Positions 8,411-17,236 are shown, counted from the first letter of the stretch. The stretch is 52,606 nt of DNA from Pseudomonadota bacterium (GCA_021785405.1 JAJYFF010000011.1:1-52606), one strand, 5' to 3'. Translations and numbers: made by a program. Notes: generated by a model not told the origin, from the sequence alone.

Positions 8411-9298
8411 ATGAGGAGCCAATGGGGACGCCGGTCGATGCTCGTCGGGGCGGTCGGCTGGATCATGGTCGCGGCGGCGGCGCATGCCGACGGTCCGCGA
8501 GGCGCGAATTTCGGCGGGCACTTCGGCGGTGGCGGCGGGCACTTCGGCGGTGGCGGGCGCGCCGCCGCCCCGGCGCATTTCGGCGGGGGGGCGCATTTCG
8601 CTCCGGCGCCGCACTACGCACCGGCGCCACGCTACGCGCCGGCTCCCCGTTATGCGCCCGCGCCGCGGTACGCGCCGGCACCACGTTATGCCGCGCCCGC
8701 GGGGCGCGGAGCGGCACGGTTCGCGCCGTCGCCCGAGACGCGGCGTTACATGGACGCCCGCCACGGGAACTGGAACCGTACCGGCGGTGAAGGCCACTGG
8801 GATGGCGACCGCGGCAACTGGGGCGGCTATCGCGATGGCAACGGCGATGGTCGTTGGGGCGACGACGACGACGGGCACGACTGGATCGGCACCTATTGGG
8901 GTGGCGGCTACTGGGGCGGCTCGTACTGGCCGGCCGTGACCTACGGCGTCGGCTTCTCGTGGTTCCTGCCGGTGCTGCCGTCGGTCTATTCGATCTACTG
9001 GTACGACGGCATCCCGTACTACTACGCGGACGACGTGTACTACACCTTCGATCCGAGCTACGACGGTTACGTCGCCACGGATCCGCCGCCGGTCTCGGGC
9101 ACGGACTCGTCCGCCCAGGGCTACGCGGGCCAGATCTACATGTATCCGCGGGAAGGCCAGAGCGCCGCGCAGCAAGCCGAGGATCGGCGCGCGTGCGAGG
9201 ACTGGGCGCGCCAACAGGTGGGTTCGAACGGCAACACGGATGATTTTCGCCGCGCCATGACCGCGTGCGCGGAGGGTCGCGGCTACAGCGTGCGTTAG
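8411..9298 (+). CDS. Secreted glycine/tyrosine-rich protein of unknown function
   Basis: Encodes 295 residues. ATG 8411 has AGGAGAGGG upstream. A signal peptide ends near AHADG (about residue 27). Then come Gly/His-rich repeats (NFGGHFGGGGGHFGG), an Ala/Pro/Tyr repeat (see repeat at 8600), a Trp/Gly-rich central part (TYWGGGYWGGSYW), and a Tyr/Asp-rich region (YYYADDVYYTF). The C-terminus contains YPREGQSAAQQAEDRRAC followed by DDFRRAMTACAEGRGY, a motif found at the end of several uncharacterised envelope proteins of Proteobacteria. The role is unknown. The 260 bp upstream hold no gene I can support; a TAATTT box near 8241 may be promoter sequence. Confidence 0.78.
   Translation: MRSQWGRRSMLVGAVGWIMVAAAAHADGPRGANFGGHFGGGGGHFGGGGRAAAPAHFGGGAHFAPAPHYAPAPRYAPAPRYAPAPRYAPAPRYAAPAGRGAARFAPSPETRRYMDARHGNWNRTGGEGHWDGDRGNWGGYRDGNGDGRWGDDDDGHDWIGTYWGGGYWGGSYWPAVTYGVGFSWFLPVLPSVYSIYWYDGIPYYYADDVYYTFDPSYDGYVATDPPPVSGTDSSAQGYAGQIYMYPREGQSAAQQAEDRRACEDWARQQVGSNGNTDDFRRAMTACAEGRGYSVR
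8600..8689 (+). repeat. Five tandem 18-bp coding repeats (APAPxY)
   Basis: One APAPHY and four APAPRY units are coded by five consecutive 18-bp blocks inside the secreted glycine-rich protein. Synonymous changes separate the units, while spacing is exact. Confidence 0.85.
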
Positions 9299-9338
9299 CG
9301 CGGCGCGCGTTCGCGCGGCGCGCGGGAGGGCCGTCGGG

Positions 9339-9842
9339 TCACTTCCAGCACGTCGCCGACGTGTCGATGCCGGACGTGGAGAGCGACGTGTGCGCGCCTT
9401 GCGAGGTCACGGTGAACGACGCGCAGTCGGTGTCGTTCGCCTGATCGCCGATCGGCGTCGCGGTGATCGAGAAGCTCGCGGGCGTGCCCGCGGGCGAGCT
9501 GGGGGTCGGCGCGACCGCCGCGGTGACCACGGGTTGGGCGACCTGGTAGTAGCCGCTGCCCACGGTGACCGGCCAGGCGGCCGAGCCGTAGCCGAGATCC
9601 GATGCCGCACTGGAATAGGTGTTGGCCGTCGTGAAATACCGCTCCTCGAGGCTCGCGAGGTCGAGGAGCGCCGACTTCGCGTCGGTGCGCCGGCCCTCGC
9701 GCACGAACGACGAGTATGCCGGGATCGCAATCGCCGCGAGAATCGCCGCGACGACCATCGCGATGATGAGTTCGATCAGCGTGAAGCCGCGCTGCCCGCG
9801 GCGAGAGCCGCGGGCAGCGGCGGCGAGAGCCTGGCTGGTCAT
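9339..9842 (-). CDS. pilE: Type IV minor pilin PilE
   Basis: Encodes 167 residues. The start ATG at 9840-9842 follows GGAGG by 9 nt. It carries a class III prepilin leader, basic and ending RGQRG, cut before FTLIELIIAMVVAAILAA, with the conserved Glu at mature position 5. The C-terminal part has a pair of cysteines (DTDC and a Cys two residues from the end) that should form the disulfide-bonded loop of type IVa pilins. The ALLDLASLEERYF segment is typical of the PilE minor pilins encoded behind pilY1. It is the last gene of the minor-pilin operon, 26 bp after pilY1. It probably helps prime pilus assembly in the inner membrane rather than forming the main fibre. Confidence 0.9.
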   Translation of the reverse strand: MTSQALAAAARGSRRGQRGFTLIELIIAMVVAAILAAIAIPAYSSFVREGRRTDAKSALLDLASLEERYFTTANTYSSAASDLGYGSAAWPVTVGSGYYQVAQPVVTAAVAPTPSSPAGTPASFSITATPIGDQANDTDCASFTVTSQGAHTSLSTSGIDTSATCWK

Positions 9843-9868
9843 GTCGTCGATCCTCCGTGCATGCGTCG

Positions 9869-12800
9869 CTAGCGCTTCTCGATCCAGGTGAGGCGCGTGC
9901 CCTTGATTCCGCCTTGCGGGTTCACCGCGGTGATCGCTCCTGTGCCGCTGACCGTCTGCGTGACCATGTAGGTCATCGTGCCCTGGGTCACGAACGAGGG
10001 GCTCCCGGTGCCGCTCAACGCGATGCCGCTGATCGCCTGGTTGTTCACGTTCAGGAAGTTGTGGTTCGCGTCGCCGAAGAACGAGTTCGGGAACGCGCCG
10101 CCCGTCGCCGGGTCGAGCGCCATCGTCCAACCCGCGGCCGAGGTCGCCGCGCAGGTCGCGAGCGAACTCGTCGGTGGAATCGTCGTGTTCACGATGAACG
10201 CGCCGGCCTCGAGGACCGGGTTGAAGATCACCTGTTCATAGACTTGCGGGTAACCCGTGTTGGTCGACTGCAGTCCATTCGGGTCCGTCGGATTCGCATA
10301 CCCGGCACTCAGGTTCACGTACCACCCGTACTGGTTGCAACCGCTGGTATCGGCCCAGCAGATCGTGTTCGCGCTCACGGTGCGGTAGTAGTACGCGCTC
10401 GACGGCGTCGTCGAACTCGACGTGGCGGCGAGCAACGGGTCGTACGTTGCGGTGATCGTCTGTTGCTGGAGCGAGGCGGTGCCGGCGATCGTCGCGGTCG
10501 GCGCCAGGATCCCGGTCGCGGTCGGGAGGCTCGCGTATTGCGTCGTGGATTTCGCGTTCCACGAGCCCATGTTCCAGTCCCAGACCCCGTAGAGCGCCTG
10601 TGGTGAGGCCGCGTAGGTCGCCGCCGAAGTCACCGAGAACGGGGTCTGCTGGCCCGTACCGAACTCGAGCATCACGCGCCGTGCCCCGCCCGCGGTCACC
10701 AGCGCGACGATCACCCGCGAGGTGATCGGTTGTCCGGTGGCGGTCGTGTACACCGGCGTCGGCGATGCGCTCCACTGCGACGGATCGCTGCTGGTCAGGT
10801 CGAAGCGCCAGACGTTGCCGTTCGCGTCGCCGGCGTACACGTAGTCGACGATGTGGTCGCCGTCGAGATCGGCCGCGGTCACGTAGGTGATCCCGTCGCC
10901 GGTGCCGGCGTTGCCGGTGGTCAAGTAGTAGAACGTCTGGCCACCGGTCGTCGGATCGACCAACATCACGTAGATCCCGGCGTCGCCGGTCGCGCTGTTC
11001 AGGCCGTTGCCGAACACCGCGCCCCAGTCGCCGTTGTGGAAGCGGCGGATCTGCGGATCGCCGTAGGTGAGGCCCAGATTGTTGCCGCAGTTCGCCACGT
11101 TCGCGCAATTCAGCGTCGATGTCGTCGTGCCGGCGACGGTCGTCGTACTCCACTCGCCGATCACCGTGCTCGCGGCGTTGGCCTCGGAGAAGCTTGCCGG
11201 ATTGGTGATGTCGAGCGCGTAGATCGCTGCTCCCCCGGGGCCCATGCCGCCCACCAGCCAGGTGTGCCACTGGCCGCCGTAAAAGAGATCGCCGACGCCC
11301 GGCGGTGCGTCGACGCTGAAGTTGTGCGCGTAGAGCGGGTTCGAGTAATCCTGTTCGGCCGCGTTCGCGTTGATCGAGTCGACGACATAGCTCGGCATGT
11401 ACGCGAGCAGTTCGTGCCCGTCATTGTAGGTCGCGACGTAGTTGCCGGAGGAGTCGAACGAGCCGGTGCGGAAGCCGTGCAGCAATCCGTCGTTCGCGCC
11501 CGCGTAGACGACGTTCGTGCGTGTCTGGTACTGCGTCTCGAATGCCGGGTAGGTCTGCGCGCTGGATGCGTTCTCCGGCAGGGTCGCGTTCGGGTTCAAC
11601 AGGTCCTTCCACACGGTCGGGAACGACGAGGACGGCGGGCCGACCCAGGTCGGGCTCGAATCGATGATGTCTCCGAGCACGCTGGTGCGCGCCCGATAGA
11701 GCCCGACGCCGTACGCGTTCATCTCGTTGCTGCGGTCACCGCGCAGGTAGTTCAGCCGGTTCGAGTTGATCGGGGTCGGATCGCCGGTGTCGAGCGCGGT
11801 CTGCTCGGCGCTGGTGAGGTTGCTCCACTCGAACGGGATGCCTTGCGAGCCGTTCCAGCTCAGGATCGTGCGACTGCTCGGACCCTCCGCCGCGATCGGG
11901 CCGGCGACGCCGGTCGTCGCGCAGGTCTGGCCGGAGAGAACGCCGGTCAACACGCAGGAGGCGTCCCAGTTCACGGTCGGCGAGATCTCGAGCGCGTTCG
12001 CGCTGGTCGCGCCCGGGGGTGTGACCAGGTATTGCGAGGTCAGCGAGCCGGTCCAGTTGTTCGCGTTGTAGAACGCGAAGTACACCTGTGTGCCGGTCTG
12101 CACCTTCGCGGTCTGCTTCTGGTTCAAGCCCGCGGAGCTCTGCGACTGGTTCTGCGGCGACGCCTGGAAGCACATGATCTCGTGGATGTTGGTGCTGCCG
12201 CCGTCGGATCCGGCGAAGCCGAAGCGCACCGCCGCGGGGATCGGCCCGTTGAACGCCGTGATGCTCTGTCCGGTGATCACCGGCTGGAACGCGCCACCGT
12301 TGTAGCTGTAGGCGAGGCTCAACAGGCCCGCCGGCGTGATCGTCAGGTTGTAGGTGATCGGGACACCGTATTTCGCAGCTTGCGCGGGCCTCATGTGTGC
12401 CGTCGTGACCGGGCCGTAACCGCGGTAGATCGCGCTCTCGTTCGCGATCTTGACGTTGGTCAGCACCTTGTACGCGTTCGGGATCGCCGCGTAGTCGGTG
12501 TAGCTCGGAAGGGGTGCGCCCGTGTTGGTCCAAGAGCCGTTCGAGTATTTCCAGATCGTGTTGGTCTTGCAGGTGTCCAGAACGCCATAATTCTGCTGGC
12601 TGGGCGTGCCGGTCGACGGCGTCGAGGAGGGATAGTCTCCCGGATACGTCGCGTTGAGATAGGCCCAGTTCACATTGCCGGCGCCGCGCAGCCCGATCCG
12701 GTCCGGCTTGTAACTCCAACCGGTCGCGGTGTTGTCGCCCTGGTTCAGGAAGTTCCCGTACTCGTCGATCCCGAGGCCGAGGTAACCGCCCGGCAAGCCG

Positions 12801-13384
12801 TCCTGGGGGTAGTTCGATGATTCGTCCGAGCACGAGTAGGCGAGGCTGCCGCCGTTCGCGCCGATCGCCGACGGGTTGTCGTCGTCGACCTTGCTCGCAT
12901 CCTGCAGGAAGAAGCTGATTCCGTCGGCCCCGTCTGCGCCGGCGCCACCGGAATCGCCCTCGTAGGTCTCGGTCGTGAAACTGACCTTGATGCCGTTGGT
13001 GGCGAGCGGGAACGTGAAGTTCGAGATGATCGCGCCGCGCTGGAAATTATTGTTGTTGGTGAATCGCAGGGCGCCGGGGTTGTCCGGTAGACGACCTGTA
13101 AGAGAACCTGAGGTATTGCTGCCGCCGACGAGCGTCTTCCCGTAGTAATACCCGCCGGGCCCGGTCATCGTCACGCAGCCGGGGATCTGTCCCGGGCTCG
13201 GCGAGCCGGCCGAGGTGCTCGCGGTCAAGCAGGCGCCGTTCGAGTAGAACCAGGAATTGTTGGTCGTCGAGCCGGTGAAGTTCTCGGTGTAGTTCGTCGT
13301 CGCCGAGACCGTTTGCGCCGCTGCCGCGAACGGCAACCCGAAAACGGCCAGCGCGACGAGGGCGATTCGATGCATCGCGTTCAT
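9869..13384 (-). CDS. pilY1: PilY1-type pilus tip/adhesin protein with lectin-like N-terminus
   Basis: Encodes 1171 residues from the ATG at 13382-13384 (GGGAGG upstream), with a signal peptide ending near AAAAQ. The C-terminal half carries the PilC/PilY1 beta-propeller: ANDGLLHGFRTG, MPSYVVD, WHTWLVGGMGPGG, YGDPQIRRF and FGTGQQTP. A calcium-binding loop DLDGDHIVDYVYAGD (about residues 838-852) matches the site that controls pilus extension and retraction in PilY1. The N-terminal third (about 40-400) lacks a von Willebrand A domain. Instead it shows DGISFFLQD, GGYLGLGIDEYGNF and PDRIGLRG, like an L-type lectin / legume-lectin-like sandwich. It would sit at the pilus tip and may bind glycans; the ligand is unknown. 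Confidence 0.92.
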   Translation of the reverse strand: MNAMHRIALVALAVFGLPFAAAAQTVSATTNYTENFTGSTTNNSWFYSNGACLTASTSAGSPSPGQIPGCVTMTGPGGYYYGKTLVGGSNTSGSLTGRLPDNPGALRFTNNNNFQRGAIISNFTFPLATNGIKVSFTTETYEGDSGGAGADGADGISFFLQDASKVDDDNPSAIGANGGSLAYSCSDESSNYPQDGLPGGYLGLGIDEYGNFLNQGDNTATGWSYKPDRIGLRGAGNVNWAYLNATYPGDYPSSTPSTGTPSQQNYGVLDTCKTNTIWKYSNGSWTNTGAPLPSYTDYAAIPNAYKVLTNVKIANESAIYRGYGPVTTAHMRPAQAAKYGVPITYNLTITPAGLLSLAYSYNGGAFQPVITGQSITAFNGPIPAAVRFGFAGSDGGSTNIHEIMCFQASPQNQSQSSAGLNQKQTAKVQTGTQVYFAFYNANNWTGSLTSQYLVTPPGATSANALEISPTVNWDASCVLTGVLSGQTCATTGVAGPIAAEGPSSRTILSWNGSQGIPFEWSNLTSAEQTALDTGDPTPINSNRLNYLRGDRSNEMNAYGVGLYRARTSVLGDIIDSSPTWVGPPSSSFPTVWKDLLNPNATLPENASSAQTYPAFETQYQTRTNVVYAGANDGLLHGFRTGSFDSSGNYVATYNDGHELLAYMPSYVVDSINANAAEQDYSNPLYAHNFSVDAPPGVGDLFYGGQWHTWLVGGMGPGGAAIYALDITNPASFSEANAASTVIGEWSTTTVAGTTTSTLNCANVANCGNNLGLTYGDPQIRRFHNGDWGAVFGNGLNSATGDAGIYVMLVDPTTGGQTFYYLTTGNAGTGDGITYVTAADLDGDHIVDYVYAGDANGNVWRFDLTSSDPSQWSASPTPVYTTATGQPITSRVIVALVTAGGARRVMLEFGTGQQTPFSVTSAATYAASPQALYGVWDWNMGSWNAKSTTQYASLPTATGILAPTATIAGTASLQQQTITATYDPLLAATSSSTTPSSAYYYRTVSANTICWADTSGCNQYGWYVNLSAGYANPTDPNGLQSTNTGYPQVYEQVIFNPVLEAGAFIVNTTIPPTSSLATCAATSAAGWTMALDPATGGAFPNSFFGDANHNFLNVNNQAISGIALSGTGSPSFVTQGTMTYMVTQTVSGTGAITAVNPQGGIKGTRLTWIEKR

Positions 13385-13385
13385 C

Positions 13386-13946
13386 TCAAGGACCTCCCGC
13401 ATTTATCGTGCCGCTGCCGATCTGCAAGAGATAGGTGCTCTCGACCACGGCGGTGGTGTTCGCGCTGCCGCCGTAGCCGACGGCATCGATCTGGTACAGC
13501 GAGCCGGTCAGGCCGGTCGACAGCGCCGGCGAGCCGAGATAGGTGATGTAGAACTGCGGTGCCTGCGACATCGTCGTGCCGTTGGTGAGTCCGCGGTTGT
13601 CGGTCGTATAGGTCACGCCCGCGGTCCAGGGCGTGACGCTGAAATTCGGCAGCGGGCTCGTGCAGACCTGGCCGACCGTGTAGGGTACGAAGCCGGTGCA
13701 GGTCACCGGCGGCGTCGCCTTGCCGTTCGCGAGCCACCACTCGGCGTACTGTTCGGCGCTCTCGGCGGCGTGCAGCGCGAGTTGCTTGTCGCGCATGTTG
13801 CCGGCGATCTTTTCGTCGAGGCCGAAGCTGTGGAACATCGCGAGCGCGAGGATGGTGACCACGATCAGCAGTAGCAGGCTCGTGATCAGCACCATCCCGC
13901 GCTCGTGGCGGCGCGCAGGGCGGCGGCGGACGGCGTGCGCGCTCAT
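13386..13946 (-). CDS. pilX: Minor pilin PilX
   Basis: Encodes 186 residues. Its ATG overlaps the TGA of pilW (ATGA at 13943-13946). The N-terminus has RRHERGMVLITSLLLLIVV, then EKIAGNMRDKQLALHAAESAEQYAEWWL, the typical PilX_N signature: a hydrophobic helix continuing into an amphipathic segment with AGN and AAE. As in other PilX proteins the mature N-terminus is Met rather than Phe and lacks Glu5. It acts in the inner-membrane priming complex of type IVa pili. The gene ends 1 bp before the upstream limit of pilY1, so the two are almost certainly translated from one message. Confidence 0.88.
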   Translation of the reverse strand: MSAHAVRRRPARRHERGMVLITSLLLLIVVTILALAMFHSFGLDEKIAGNMRDKQLALHAAESAEQYAEWWLANGKATPPVTCTGFVPYTVGQVCTSPLPNFSVTPWTAGVTYTTDNRGLTNGTTMSQAPQFYITYLGSPALSTGLTGSLYQIDAVGYGGSANTTAVVESTYLLQIGSGTINAGGP

Positions 13947-14710
13947 GTGTTCACTCCCGCCTTGTTCATCAGGTCGATCACCCGCCGGAACGTGACGGTC
14001 TGCGGCACGGTGGTGCTCTGCCCGTTGCCGGTGCCGTAGAGCGGGTTCTGGAACGTCAGCGCGACCTGGACCGAGATCACGTCCGGCCAGTAATTCCCGG
14101 CGGTGACCTGACTCGCGTCGAGATAGGCGTCGATCGAGTTGTTCCCCGAGGCCGAGTTCGTCTGCACGCCGTAGACGATCTGGACGTTCGTGAGGCCACT
14201 GACCAGGGTGATCGTCTTCGTCGCGGCGCCGCCCACGGTGAGCTGGCACTGCAGATTGCCGTTCGCATCGAGGTTGAACTCGTTGGTCAGCGTCGCCGGC
14301 GCGGTTTGCGTGTTGCCGCTGCAGTCGAGCACGCCGTCGCTCCCGGAGGTCGCGTAGCGCACCGAGATCGTGTCGAGCGTGCCGGTGCCGGTGCCGTAGA
14401 GCGCCTGGCCGACGGCGAAGCCGCCGCTCGCCGGGAATTCGCTGCTCTCGGAGTTGTTCATCGGATCGGGGAAGTAACCGGTCGTCTGGACGACGTTGGT
14501 GATCAGCGTCATCGCGAGCCGCTCGTTCTCCTGCAGCGTCGACAGGGCGCTCTGCACGGTGTTCGTGCGCTTCATCGCCTGCACGAGCACCAGCAGACCG
14601 CCGATCAGGAACAGCCCGATCAACAGAGCGATCATCAGCTCGATCAGCGTGAAGCCCGCGTGCCGCGCACGGATCCGGAACGGGGCGCGAGGTGTCGGAT
14701 GGCGCTTCAT
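13943..14710 (-). CDS. pilW: Minor pilin PilW
   Basis: Encodes 255 residues; the ATG overlaps the pilV stop (ATGA at 14707-14710). The prepilin motif is RHAG followed by FTLIELMIALLIGLFLIGGLL with Glu5 present. The protein continues with TLQENERLAMTLI, which is characteristic of PilW-type minor pilins. Its C-terminal part (VISVQVALTFQNPL, QTVTFRRVIDLMN) is also PilW-like. It should be processed by a PilD-type prepilin peptidase, which is not encoded in this window, and assemble with PilV, PilX and PilY1 at the tip-priming complex. Function is assigned from the motif and operon order. Confidence 0.9.
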   Translation of the reverse strand: MKRHPTPRAPFRIRARHAGFTLIELMIALLIGLFLIGGLLVLVQAMKRTNTVQSALSTLQENERLAMTLITNVVQTTGYFPDPMNNSESSEFPASGGFAVGQALYGTGTGTLDTISVRYATSGSDGVLDCSGNTQTAPATLTNEFNLDANGNLQCQLTVGGAATKTITLVSGLTNVQIVYGVQTNSASGNNSIDAYLDASQVTAGNYWPDVISVQVALTFQNPLYGTGNGQSTTVPQTVTFRRVIDLMNKAGVNT

Positions 14711-15264
14711 GGCACGACGTAGAGGATGTAGGTGGGCGCCGCGAGCGAGTTCATGTTGCCCTGCTGTTGGTTGTTGATCGCGACGCCGTTCTCGACCCAC
14801 TGGATCTGGATCGCGCAGCTCACCGCGACGCCGACGGTGGTCGAGCAGTCGACGGTCGCGAGATACGGCGGCAGCACCGCCGCGAGGTCGTTCGCCCAGG
14901 CGTTCACGTCGTGCGCCGCGATGTCCGCGGGCGCGCAGGCGTTCGTGCCGGTGCCGGTGCAGGCCGGATTCGCCTGCAGGCTGCTCGCCGAGATCGAGAT
15001 CGCCGTGCCGCCGCCGCCGGTCACGGTGAAGCTCGCCGGCGCGAAGCCGCCAGCCCAGTACGCGCGGTCGGCGTGCATCATCGACGCGAAGCTCGCCGCC
15101 TCGATCGCCGCGAGCGAGCGGTCGCCGGCGACGTTCGTGCTCGCAATGCCGAGCGAGGCCATCTTCGCGAGCCCCAGCAGGCCGATCGTGATCACGATCA
15201 GCGCCACGAGGACTTCGATCAAGCTGAATCCCGCGTGCCGGGCTTGCGGAACGCGGATTTTCAT
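14707..15264 (-). CDS. pilV: Minor pilin PilV
   Basis: Encodes 185 residues. The ATG at 15262-15264 overlaps the fimT stop codon. The leader ends RHAG and is followed by FSLIEVLVALIVITIGLLGLAKM, a textbook PilV N-terminus (FSLIEVLVA). The middle has a Cys pair (PACTGTGTNAC) and the C-terminal region a further pair (VDCSTTVGVAVSC), probably disulfide-bonded. It forms part of the minor-pilin complex that initiates type IVa pilus assembly and carries PilY1. The run of start/stop overlaps through fimT-pilV-pilW-pilX indicates translational coupling. Confidence 0.9.
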   Translation of the reverse strand: MKIRVPQARHAGFSLIEVLVALIVITIGLLGLAKMASLGIASTNVAGDRSLAAIEAASFASMMHADRAYWAGGFAPASFTVTGGGGTAISISASSLQANPACTGTGTNACAPADIAAHDVNAWANDLAAVLPPYLATVDCSTTVGVAVSCAIQIQWVENGVAINNQQQGNMNSLAAPTYILYVVP

Positions 15265-15815
15265 GAGCAGGTGCTCACGGTGCTGCCCGGCGCGATCCCG
15301 CCGGCGATCTGCAGGCTCAGCATGCCGACCGGCGAGACGGACAGGCAGCGCGTCCACTGGGAGGCGTTGTTCGGTGCGTGCAGCGTGATCGTGACCTCGT
15401 TCGTCGTCCCGGTCGATGCGAAGCCCTCGCGATTGAACGTGATCCACGCGAAGTCGTTGTCGGCCGAGAACGTGTCCGGCGTGAACGCCGCCTCGGTGCG
15501 CAGCACCGGCTCCCCGGCGTCGACGGCGTGATTGCCGTTCGAGTCGGCGAACACGATCCAGCCGTCGTTCCAGTTCGTGTCGGCGGTCGCGCAGGTCGCG
15601 CCGTCGGTCGAGACGCACACCGTCACCGGGAGTCCCTCCTTGATCGCCTCGGAGCGCGCGTATTGCATGTCCCCGAGCAGCGCGTCGACCTCGGCGGCGA
15701 TCCGGTTGGAGGTGGTCACGTACTCGTAGGACGGGACGCCGATCGCCGCGAGGATCCCGACGATCAGTATCACGATCATCAATTCGAACAACGTGAAGCC
15801 GCGGGTCGGGTTCAT
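15261..15815 (-). CDS. fimT: GspH/FimT family minor pseudopilin
   Basis: Encodes 184 residues and is the first gene of the minor-pilin operon. TRG is followed by FTLFELMIVILIVGILAAIGVPSYEYV with Glu5, then DALLGDMQYARSEAIKEG, the conserved FimT/FimU/GspH helix. The second half (WNDGWIVFADSNGN, ITFNREG) is typical of the GspH fold. It corresponds to FimU in Pseudomonas, which links the minor-pilin complex to the major pilin. FimT-like proteins in other bacteria bind DNA during natural transformation, so a role in competence is possible. The promoter region in front contains a notable direct repeat (15845-15876). Confidence 0.9.
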   Translation of the reverse strand: MNPTRGFTLFELMIVILIVGILAAIGVPSYEYVTTSNRIAAEVDALLGDMQYARSEAIKEGLPVTVCVSTDGATCATADTNWNDGWIVFADSNGNHAVDAGEPVLRTEAAFTPDTFSADNDFAWITFNREGFASTGTTNEVTITLHAPNNASQWTRCLSVSPVGMLSLQIAGGIAPGSTVSTCS

Positions 15816-15844
15816 CGCGTGGTCGTGCTCCCTCGAGGCCTCCC

Positions 15845-15876
15845 ATCCTAGGACCCGAAGCTGTCTCCAAGCTGTC
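15845..15876 (-). promoter_or_regulatory. Candidate response-regulator-dependent promoter of the minor-pilin operon
   Basis: Read on the minus strand, two identical octamers GACAGCTT (15869-15876 and 15858-15865) lie exactly 11 bp apart. They are followed after 7 bp by TAGGAT (15845-15850), an acceptable -10 box, about 30 nt upstream of the fimT start. There is no consensus -35 hexamer; the repeats occupy its place. OmpR-family regulators bind direct repeats of this spacing, and such a gene lies just upstream. The assignment is an inference from architecture. Confidence 0.5.
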
Positions 15877-15913
15877 GCGCGCGGAGGGGCGCGCGCCGAA
15901 TGTGACGCGGTTC

Positions 15914-17236
15914 TCAGTTCGGCGGGAAGCGGACCGCGACCCGGGTGCCCTGGCCGCCGGCGCCCCCATCGATCGACACCTGAGCGTCGTGCAGGTCCGC
16001 GACTTCCTCGACGATCGCGAGGCCGAGCCCGCTGCCCGGGCCGGGCGCGTTCGCCACGCGGTAGTGGCGCTGCCGGACGCGCTGCCGTTCGCCCGGCGGG
16101 ATCCCCGGGCCGTCGTCCTCGACCGCGACGAACGGGTGCTCGGCCTCGCGGCCCGCGCTCACGGTCACCCGCCCGCCGCGCGGGGTGTATTTCAGCGCGT
16201 TGTCGACGAGATTGTCGAGCAAATCTTCGAGCAGCGACGGGTCGCCGTGGATGGGTGCCGGGGCGAGCTCCGCGCCGAGGTCGATCCCGGCCTGCAACGC
16301 CCGATCGAAGTGACGCGCGACCACCTCGCCGGCGAGCGCGGCGAGATCCACCGGTTCGCGCCGCGGCGCGACGTTGACCGCCGGATCCGCGCGCGCCAGC
16401 GTCAAGAGCTGGTTCGACGTGCGCGCGAGCTGCCGGACCCCTTGCTGCAGCGTCTGCAGGCGACCGAGGATCGGCTGTGCGGCGGGCTCCGCGACCAAGA
16501 GGTCGAGCTGAGCCACCATCCCCGTGATCGGCGTACGCAGCTGGTGGGCGGTGTTCGCGATGAATCGCCGCTGCGACTGGATCGATTCGCGCAGCATCGC
16601 GAACAGCCGGTTCAACGTGATCGCGAGCGGCACGAGCTCCAGCGGGATGCCGTCAGCGGCGATCGGTCGCAAATCGGCCGCCGAGCGCAGCTCGAGCTCC
16701 TCGCGCAAGCGGCGGATCGGCCGCAGGCCGAGCCGGATGCCGATCCACACCAGCACCAGCGTGAGGTCGAGTTGCAGGAAATCCCAGAGCAGCCCGCCCA
16801 TGAAGCCGAAGCGCGCCGCCGGGCCGGTGGTGCCGAGCTCGTCCGCGACCGAGACCAGCAGCGTGCCGTGCTCGGTGTGCGCGCGGTAGGTCAGGATCCG
16901 CAGGTCGCGTCGTCCGACCTGCGCGGTCGAGAATACCGCCTCCGCGGCGCGCGACAGCGCCATCGCGGGCAGTTGCGCATCGCCTGCGATCAGCCGTCCG
17001 TCGGTCCCTCGCACCGCGAACGCGATCGCGTCGGCTGGCGCGTCGACGATCACGCGCCCGCGTTCGATCCGCAGACCCCGGGCCAGCGTCTCGGCCTGGC
17101 GGCGCAGGCGCGCATCCACGCTCGCGACCCGCGGCACGACGGTGCCCCAGTAGCGCGCGAGCGCGCCGCACAGCGCGAGCACCGTGAGCGGTACCGCGAG
17201 CCAGAACACCAGGCGCCGGCCGATCGAGGGGTTCAC
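15914..17236 (-). CDS. Two-component sensor histidine kinase (QseC/TctE-like)
   Basis: Encodes 440 residues from a GTG that overlaps the regulator's TGA (GTGA). Two transmembrane segments (about 8-28 and 147-170) flank a periplasmic region of about 115 residues resembling the 2CSK_N sensor domain. A HAMP-like linker follows. The dimerisation box is FIANTAHQLRTPITGM with phospho-acceptor His231. The ATPase domain shows the N box DNLVDNALKYTPRG, the G1 box EDDGPGIPP and the G2 box GSGLGLAIVEEV. It would phosphorylate the response regulator encoded directly upstream. The signal is unknown. It lies 98 bp upstream of the minor-pilin operon on the same strand. Confidence 0.92.
   Translation of the reverse strand: MNPSIGRRLVFWLAVPLTVLALCGALARYWGTVVPRVASVDARLRRQAETLARGLRIERGRVIVDAPADAIAFAVRGTDGRLIAGDAQLPAMALSRAAEAVFSTAQVGRRDLRILTYRAHTEHGTLLVSVADELGTTGPAARFGFMGGLLWDFLQLDLTLVLVWIGIRLGLRPIRRLREELELRSAADLRPIAADGIPLELVPLAITLNRLFAMLRESIQSQRRFIANTAHQLRTPITGMVAQLDLLVAEPAAQPILGRLQTLQQGVRQLARTSNQLLTLARADPAVNVAPRREPVDLAALAGEVVARHFDRALQAGIDLGAELAPAPIHGDPSLLEDLLDNLVDNALKYTPRGGRVTVSAGREAEHPFVAVEDDGPGIPPGERQRVRQRHYRVANAPGPGSGLGLAIVEEVADLHDAQVSIDGGAGGQGTRVAVRFPPN

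Noticed and set aside
9304-9317. GC-only hairpin between the glycine-rich protein gene and pilE
   Set aside because: A 5-bp stem with a 4-nt loop and no T tract; such hairpins arise by chance in this GC-rich sequence.
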